Translations under genes and position numbers: made by a program
DNA from: Planococcus circulans
GTDB taxonomy: Bacteria > Bacillota > Bacilli > Bacillales_A > Planococcaceae
Reading direction: 5' to 3'
NCBI RefSeq assembly: GCF_020023385.1
Contig: NZ_JAIQCL010000006.1
Location: 182,731-246,730 of the forward strand
DNA: 64,000 bases
The notes under the pieces: model-generated
Databases searched by the model: none
The model's input: only the letters and a program-made list of their open reading frames with translations
What the model was told of the DNA's origin: nothing
In this document: piece by piece, positions 61,649 through 64,000 of the stretch
Position numbering within the stretch: position 1 is the first letter of the stretch
Layout of the letters: each line of letters begins with the position of its first letter

Positions 61649-63190
61649 TTAAAGCGGCATATTGCCGTGTTTTTTTGCAGGCCGTGTATCTTTTTTGTTG
61701 CGCATCATTTCCAATGCCTGAATCAGTTTGATGCGGGTTTCGCGCGGATCGATGACGTCATCGACCATGCCGCGGGCTGCAGCCACATAAGGGTTAGCGA
61801 ATTTCACGCGGTATTCCTCTATTTTAGCTGCCCGTGTTTCTTCCGGATTATCGCTTGCAGCGATTTCGCGGGCGAAAATGATATTGGCTGCTCCATTTGG
61901 TCCCATTACCGCAATTTCCGCATTTGGCCATGAATACACCAGATCAGCACCGATGGATTTGGAGTTCAATGCCACATAGGCACCACCGTAAGCTTTTCTT
62001 AAAATGACAGTCATTTTAGGCACAGTTGCTTCCGAATAAGCATATAAGATTTTTGCTCCGTGACGGATGATGCCGCCGTGCTCTTGCTTGATGCCTGGGA
62101 AGAAGCCGGTAACATCCTCAAAAGTGATCAATGGAATATTGAATGAATCACAGAAGCGGATAAAACGCGCAGCCTTATCGGAAGAATCAATGTCAAGTCC
62201 GCCTGCCATCACTTTCGGCTGGTTGCAGACAAGGCCCACTGTTTCGCCTTTGATGCGGCCGAGTCCGACAACGATATTGCGGGCGAATTCCGGCTGCACT
62301 TCCATAAAACTGTCTTGATCGACTACTTGCTCAACCACTTTCCGTACATCATAAGGACGGATCGCTTCATAAGGTACGACATCCGCCAAATCAGGGCGGT
62401 AATCGTCTTCTCCTCCATTTTCCAGGCGCGGCGGCATTTCCTGGTTGTTCTGTGGCAGGTAGCTGATCAGCTGGCGCACCATTTCAAGCACTTTTTGTTC
62501 TGAATCACCACGGAAATGGGCGTTTCCACTGATTGCTGTATGTACTCTTGATCCCCCAAGATCTTCGGAGGAAATCTTTTCACCTGTTACTGTTTCAATA
62601 ACCTTGGGTCCCGTAATGAACATTTGGCTCGTCTTGTCGACCATGAAAACAAAATCAGTAATGGCCGGCGAATAAACCGCGCCGCCTGCAGAAGGTCCCA
62701 TGATGACGGAAATCTGCGGAATTACGCCTGAATAAATGGAGTTCCGGTAAAAAATCTGGCCGTAACCATCTAGCGATAAAACGCCTTCCTGGATACGGGC
62801 ACCGCCTGAATCATTCAATCCGATGAATGGGGCACCATTACGTGCCGCCAAATCCATGACATTGGCAATTTTTTTGGCATGCATCTCACCTAAAGCTCCA
62901 CCGAAAACCGTAAAATCCTGTGAAAACAAGTAAATAGGGCGGCCGTTCACTTTTCCGTATCCTGTGACAACGCCTTCGCCAGGACCTTTGGCCATGCCGA
63001 AATCTGTGGTGCGGTGTTCAACAAATGGGCTCAGTTCAACAAATGTCCCTTCATCAAGCAATAAATCAATTCGTTCACGTGCGGTCAATTTCCCTTTTTC
63101 ATGCTGCTTGGCGATACGTTCTTCGCCACCGCCAAGTTCAATTTCGCGCTTGCGGTCATACAATTCATTTATTCTTTCGTAAATATCCAT
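61649..63190 (-). CDS. Acyl-CoA carboxylase carboxyltransferase subunit (PccB/MmdA-like, YqjD)
   Basis: A 513-residue biotin-dependent carboxyltransferase. The N-terminal half has GKLTARERIDLLLDEGTFVE and VYLFSQDFTVFGGALGEMHA-type sequence with GPSAGGAVYSPAITDFVFMV; the C-terminal half has DVTGFFPGIKQEHGGIIRHG and AYGGAYVALNSKSIGADLVY. It moves carboxyl groups between biotin and propionyl- or methylmalonyl-CoA. The partner biotin carboxylase is not in the window. The start at 63190 follows GTGATTGGGAGTGGGAAA. Pairing with the epimerase indicates propionate/methylmalonate metabolism. Confidence 0.92.
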   Translation of the reverse strand: MDIYERINELYDRKREIELGGGEERIAKQHEKGKLTARERIDLLLDEGTFVELSPFVEHRTTDFGMAKGPGEGVVTGYGKVNGRPIYLFSQDFTVFGGALGEMHAKKIANVMDLAARNGAPFIGLNDSGGARIQEGVLSLDGYGQIFYRNSIYSGVIPQISVIMGPSAGGAVYSPAITDFVFMVDKTSQMFITGPKVIETVTGEKISSEDLGGSRVHTAISGNAHFRGDSEQKVLEMVRQLISYLPQNNQEMPPRLENGGEDDYRPDLADVVPYEAIRPYDVRKVVEQVVDQDSFMEVQPEFARNIVVGLGRIKGETVGLVCNQPKVMAGGLDIDSSDKAARFIRFCDSFNIPLITFEDVTGFFPGIKQEHGGIIRHGAKILYAYSEATVPKMTVILRKAYGGAYVALNSKSIGADLVYSWPNAEIAVMGPNGAANIIFAREIAASDNPEETRAAKIEEYRVKFANPYVAAARGMVDDVIDPRETRIKLIQALEMMRNKKDTRPAKKHGNMPL

Positions 63191-63204
63191 TTTCCCACTC
63201 CCAA

Positions 63205-63603
63205 TCACTCTTTTTCACAAAGTTCGTATAATACTCCGTTCGATGATTTTGGATGCAAGAATGCAACCATGGCTCCGCCTGCTCCAGGATTCGGCTTATC
63301 GCTCAACAAACGCACCCCATTTTCACGCAGTTCTGCCATTCGTTGTTCGATGTCGACAACTCCAAATGCGATATGATGGATGCCTTCGCCTTTTTTCTCC
63401 AAAAATTTAAAAATCGCACCGTGCTCATCCATTGGTTCCAGCAATTCCAGTTTGACATTGCCGGCATCGATGAATGCAACTCTCACTTTCTGAGATTCCA
63501 CTTCCTCGATTTTCAGCAGCGGGAGTCCAAGTGTGTCTGTGTAGTAAGGAAGGACGGCATTCAGATCCTTCACAGCGATTCCGATATGATCTACTTTTTT
63601 CAT
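63205..63603 (-). CDS. mce: Methylmalonyl-CoA epimerase
   Basis: A 132-residue VOC-fold enzyme interconverting the two methylmalonyl-CoA epimers. MKKVDHIGIAVKDLNAVLPYY, FIDAGNVKLELLEPM, EGIHHIAFGVVDIEQRM and GVLYELCEK carry the metal-binding His, Gln-type and Glu positions. The start at 63603 (VDHIGIAV conserved) follows AAAGGAAGTGAAAATAGG. It is the first gene of the mce-carboxyltransferase-peptidase operon. Confidence 0.92.
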   Translation of the reverse strand: MKKVDHIGIAVKDLNAVLPYYTDTLGLPLLKIEEVESQKVRVAFIDAGNVKLELLEPMDEHGAIFKFLEKKGEGIHHIAFGVVDIEQRMAELRENGVRLLSDKPNPGAGGAMVAFLHPKSSNGVLYELCEKE

Positions 63604-63771
63604 CCTATTTTCACTTCCTTTTTTGACTTCTCTCTTATTGTACAGATTCAGCATCAAAAACTCTAGGCTGTTAGCGAATATTGTGAATTCAATAGGCGCC
63701 CCTCTTCAACTTGGAGCAGAAATATGTTATGATTTACAAAATGATTTGATTGATAAAGGAGTTTTCCATTA

Positions 63772-63867
63772 ATGAGAAACGCAGCTTTCCGCAAGTTTAT
63801 CGTCTATACCATGATCGGCATCATGGTGCTGTCAAGTTTACTGATGGGCTTAAGCTTTGTAATTTAA
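63772..63867 (+). CDS. prli42: Prli42-like stressosome-associated membrane miniprotein, 31 aa
   Basis: An ATG at 63772 with AAAGGAGTTTTCCATTA upstream encodes 31 residues: basic start RNAAFRKFIVYTM and one helix IGIMVLSSLLMGLSFVI. Length and pattern match Prli42, the membrane anchor that links the stressosome (RsbR/RsbS) to the membrane in Listeria and is conserved in Firmicutes. It is monocistronic with a perfect terminator. Confidence 0.8.
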   Translation: MRNAAFRKFIVYTMIGIMVLSSLLMGLSFVI

Positions 63868-63872
63868 ATACC

Positions 63873-63910
63873 AAAAGACAGCAGGAGCCTTAGTGCTCCT
63901 GCTGTCTTTT
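63873..63910 (+). terminator. Terminator of the Prli42-like gene
   Basis: AAAAGACAGCAGGAGC and GCTCCTGCTGTCTTTT pair perfectly over a 6-nt loop and run into T6. Confidence 0.92.
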
Positions 63911-63944
63911 TTAGTTTGAGAAAGTTTTAGTACCTGCGAATGCT

Positions 63945-64000
63945 AGATAGGGCGCTTCGGCTTTTCTCATTGTCCAGCTCCTGCACCCAGATTCTAGGGT
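63945..64000. repeat. Possible fragment of a dispersed intergenic repeat
   Basis: The segment holding GGGCGCTTCGGCTTTTCTCA and TCCAGCTCCTGCACCCAGAT resembles dispersed intergenic repeats of Bacillales. A related, shorter match (TCCAGCGCCCAGATTC with GGGAGCTTACGCTTTTCTTA) lies at 29931-29969. It is cut by the window edge. Confidence 0.3.

Noticed and set aside
1..64000. CRISPR arrays, tRNA or rRNA genes, prophage modules
   Set aside because: No regularly spaced repeats, no tRNA-like cloverleaf with CCA context and no phage structural genes were seen.

Overview
The window reads as chromosome of a low- to mid-GC Gram-positive bacterium of the Planococcaceae type (Planococcus or a close relative). 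This is inferred from gene content and order, because no rRNA or other marker gene is present. Several blocks keep the Bacillus subtilis order: parC-parE-yneT, plsY-yneR, yneQ-yneP and citB; the yneK/ccdC/ccdA group; and the yqj group (MBL hydrolase, proC, namA, rnz, dinB, M20 peptidase, acyl-CoA carboxylase, mce). AGGAG-type ribosome binding sites precede nearly every gene, and intrinsic terminators separate most transcription units.

Layout. 1-9.7 kb holds accessory and housekeeping genes: a partial PstS-like protein, an isochorismatase-fold hydrolase, two orphan small genes with repeated hairpins, a LysR/YeiH divergent pair, an SLH-domain surface protein, GNAT, EamA, an APH-fold kinase and DUF305. 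9.7-18.2 kb has two Nudix proteins, a complete ba3-type oxidase cluster (subunits IIa, II, I) with FNR-type dyads upstream, a large orphan histidine kinase and a DMT-Crp-DMT operon. 18.3-33.3 kb is core metabolism: class III FBPase, Tag, IlvA, topoisomerase IV (with a LexA-type box), PlsY, thioesterase and aconitase. 33.5-40.2 kb holds a tyrosine-recombinase relative without its catalytic tyrosine, PncA, a stress membrane protein, a lysozyme-like protein, MscL, Sco1, a DUF1659/DUF2922/YvrJ operon and the Ccd cytochrome c maturation genes. 40.6-50.1 kb contains a heterodimeric ABC exporter, argGH with ARG-box-like sites, a lipoprotein, an MBL hydrolase and proC under a proline T-box.

Two regions stand out. 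At 51.19-51.53 kb, between namA and rnz, lies what looks like a complete type I toxin-antitoxin locus: a 47-residue holin-like membrane peptide on the minus strand and a converging antisense RNA of about 120 nt with its own promoter and terminator. A near-perfect LexA/SOS box overlaps the toxin promoter. At 53,845-60,469 an AT-rich 6.6-kb element is bounded by 26-bp inverted repeats (25/26 matching) and an 11-bp direct repeat. It has landed in the loop of the intrinsic terminator of the neighbouring peptidase gene. It carries a probable transposition module, an interrupted GIY-YIG/HTH gene and a co-directional cargo cassette (HEPN-like protein, voltage-gated K+ channel, PemK/MazF-like protein, small broken gene) that looks like a defence or addiction cargo.

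Past the element the chromosome resumes with M20 peptidase, acyl-CoA carboxyltransferase and methylmalonyl-CoA epimerase, then a 31-residue Prli42-like stressosome anchor. No tRNA, rRNA or CRISPR array was seen.
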